DNA from: an uncultured Christensenellaceae bacterium | Lineage (GTDB): Bacteria > Bacillota > Clostridia > Christensenellales > Aristaeellaceae | Reading direction: 5' to 3' | NCBI GenBank assembly: GCA_905236495.1 | Contig: CAJOPV010000222.1 | Coordinates: 1 to 6,158 of the forward strand | Length of the DNA: 6,158 nucleotides | The notes under the pieces: generated by a model | Told to the model about the DNA's origin: nothing | Databases searched by the model: none | What the model saw: the letters and a program-made list of their open reading frames with translations, nothing else | Program-made: the position numbers and the translations under genes | Shown: piece by piece, positions 5,096-6,158 of the stretch | Numbering within the stretch: the stretch's first letter is position 1 | How the letters are laid out: each line of letters begins with the position of its first letter

Positions 5096-5104
5096 ACCCC
5101 CATA

Positions 5105-5325
5105 CCGCGATGAGGGGAACAAGCGGCGAAGGCCTTCGGAAAGAGAGCTGCCGGCAGGTGCGAGGCAGGGGAGGCCCGGCGCGGTCCATCCCGGAGCGGG
5201 CGACGACGAATCGCCGGGGCGCGCCCCTTACAGCGCGGCAGAGCGGCGCGGGAGTTCAATCCCTCGCAAGCTGGGTGGCAACGCGGATTCCTTCCGTCCC
5301 AGAAAACGGGACAGGAAGATTTTTT
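5105..5325 (+). ncRNA. T-box riboswitch, serine-specific, controlling serS
   Basis: This leader binds tRNA-Ser and lets transcription continue only when the tRNA is uncharged. Stem I is complete. Base helix CCGC (5105-5108) pairs with GCGG (5196-5199). A kink-turn GAUGAG/GGA (5109-5114, 5193-5195) is followed by helix GGGA (5115-5118) with UCCC (5189-5192). The specifier codon is UCC at 5185-5187 (serine), followed by the usual A. The upper helix GGCCUUC (5131-5137) carries an AGAGAG internal segment, and the apical hairpin CUGCC/GGCAG has loop GGCAGGUGCGA (5153-5163). Further hairpins lie at 5199-5215, 5216-5227 and 5248-5267. The antiterminator has helix CUGGG (5271-5275) with CCCAG (5298-5302), bulge UGGCAAC (5276-5282) and helix GCG (5283-5285) with CGU (5295-5297). 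UGGC complements the GCCA end of tRNA-Ser (discriminator G). Both tRNA contacts therefore agree with serine. Confidence 0.94.
5291..5325 (+). terminator. Regulated terminator of the serS T-box
   Basis: CTTCCGTCCC (5291-5300) pairs with GGGAC-A-GGAAG (5308-5318, one bulged A) around a seven-base loop, followed by six Ts at 5320-5325. Its 5' arm overlaps the 3' strand of the antiterminator (5295-5302), so the two folds exclude each other. This is the switch point of the T-box. Confidence 0.9.
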
Positions 5326-5345
5326 ATTTTCAGGAGGCAAAAAGC

Positions 5346-6158
5346 ATGATCGACGTGAACCTCGTCAGGACCAACCCCGAACTCGTCAAAGAAAACATCC
5401 GCAAAAAATTCCAGGACCAGAAGCTGCCTTTGGTGGACGAGGTGCTGGAGCTGGACAAGAAGAACCGGGAGGCCATCCAGCGGGCGGATTACCTGCGTTC
5501 CCAGCGCAATAAGATCAGCAAGCAGATCGGCGCCCTGATGGGCCAGGGCAGAAAGGAAGAGGCCGAGGCCGCCAAGCAGCAGGTGAAGGACATGCAGGAC
5601 GAGCTGGCTGCCCTGGAGGCGAAGGAAGAGGAATACGCCGAGGAGATCAAAAAGCGCATGATGGTGATTCCTCAGATCATCGATCCCTCGGTGCCCATCG
5701 GGAAGGACGACAGCCAGAACGTGGAAAACCAGCGCTTCGGCGAGCCGGTGGTGCCCGCGTGGGAGATCCCCTATCACGTGGATATCATGGAAAGGCTCAA
5801 CGGCATTGACCTGGACGCCGCCCGCCGCACCTCCGGCAACGGGTTTTATTACCTCAAGGGCAATATCGCCCGGCTGCACAGCTCCATCCTCTCCTACGCC
5901 CGGGATTTTATGATCGACCGGGGCTTTACCTATTACGTGCCGCCCTTTATGATCCGCGGCGCGGTGGTGAACGGGGTGATGAGCTTTGCCGAAATGGAAA
6001 ACATGATGTACAAGATCGAGGGGGAGGACCTGTACCTCATCGGCACCAGCGAGCACAGCATGATCGGCAAATTCATCGATCAGATTCTGGATGAAAGCGA
6101 GCTGCCCCAGACCCTGACCTCCTATTCACCCTGCTTCCGCAAGGAGGTGGGCGCCCAC
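5346..6158 (+). CDS. serS: Seryl-tRNA synthetase (partial, first 271 codons)
   Basis: This is the N-terminal part of the class II synthetase that charges tRNA-Ser with serine. Residues 1-110 are the tRNA-binding domain: MIDVNLVRTNPELVKENIRKK, then a long charged antiparallel coiled coil (about 30-103). The catalytic domain follows, with motif 1 around ARDFMIDRGFTYYVPPFMI (185-203), the serine-binding loop GTSEHSM (233-239, TxE kept as T234 and E236) and the start of motif 2, SYSPCFRKEVGAH, with the ATP-contacting R265 and E267. Motif 3 is beyond the window. Compared with the E. coli type, TAEVPV is replaced by TSEHSM, which fits a second bacterial SerRS subtype found in Clostridia. AGGAGG lies eight bases before ATG 5346. 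Expression is set by the T-box leader. No frameshift is seen. Confidence 0.96.
   Translation, partial: MIDVNLVRTNPELVKENIRKKFQDQKLPLVDEVLELDKKNREAIQRADYLRSQRNKISKQIGALMGQGRKEEAEAAKQQVKDMQDELAALEAKEEEYAEEIKKRMMVIPQIIDPSVPIGKDDSQNVENQRFGEPVVPAWEIPYHVDIMERLNGIDLDAARRTSGNGFYYLKGNIARLHSSILSYARDFMIDRGFTYYVPPFMIRGAVVNGVMSFAEMENMMYKIEGEDLYLIGTSEHSMIGKFIDQILDESELPQTLTSYSPCFRKEVGAH

Noticed and set aside
5248..5267. tRNA-like T-arm (GAGTTCAATCCCTCGC)
   Set aside because: No D-arm, anticodon arm or acceptor stem fits around it; it is a linker hairpin of the T-box leader.
5256..6056. Minus-strand open frame opposite serS
   Set aside because: It is the antisense of the SerRS coiled coil (leucine/histidine-rich), with no start signal or motif of its own.
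1..6158. CRISPR array, insertion sequence, phage or attachment site
   Set aside because: I saw no repeated spacers, transposase or integrase fragments, or flanking direct repeats; the genes are ordinary chromosomal ones.

Overview
The window looks like chromosomal DNA from a GC-rich member of the Bacillota, most likely a Clostridia-type gut lineage. This rests on strong AGGAGG-type ribosome binding sites, sigma-A-type TTGACA/TATAAT promoters, a T-box leader in front of serS, a BlaI/M56 pair, and intrinsic terminators after most units. No mobile element, CRISPR array, tRNA or rRNA gene was found. The assignment is inference from gene content; no marker gene was compared.

Layout. (1) Bases 1-146 hold the 3' end of rpsR (ribosomal protein S18) and its terminator. 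(2) Bases 172-1772 are a two-gene plus-strand operon: an ECF-type sigma factor and a four-base-overlapping gene for a single-pass membrane protein, probably its anti-sigma factor. It has a near-consensus promoter, a perfect 14-bp palindrome at the expected transcription start, and a strong terminator. (3) Bases 1772-3881 are a minus-strand operon: a BlaI/MecI-family repressor followed 12 bases later by an M56 (BlaR1-like) membrane metallopeptidase. The peptidase's extracellular region does not look like a penicillin-binding domain. The promoter carries a BlaI/CopY-type TACAnnTGT operator. The two operons converge and the M56 stop codon abuts the other operon's terminator. (4) Bases 3909-5045 are minus-strand rpiB (RpiB-type sugar-phosphate isomerase) and ybaK (Cys-tRNA(Pro) deacylase-like). 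Between them are 114 bases holding a long inverted repeat and a possible 22-codon proline-rich ORF. (5) Bases 5067-6158 are a plus-strand promoter, a complete serine-type T-box riboswitch and the first 271 codons of serS, cut by the window end. serS diverges from rpiB.

Function. The centre of the window holds two independent membrane-sensing regulatory modules placed tail to tail: sigma/anti-sigma and BlaI/M56 protease. The right side is translation quality control and central metabolism: SerRS controlled by uncharged tRNA-Ser, a trans-editing deacylase, and a pentose-phosphate isomerase. The most unusual points are the RpiB protein (DPAG in place of DHAG, and a Cys-Cys-Cys-Cys run encoded by a trinucleotide repeat), the M56 sensor domain, and the structured rpiB-ybaK gap. 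I did not see an obviously new multi-gene system. The best candidates for new biology are the signal sensed by the M56/BlaI pair and the possible attenuator before ybaK.
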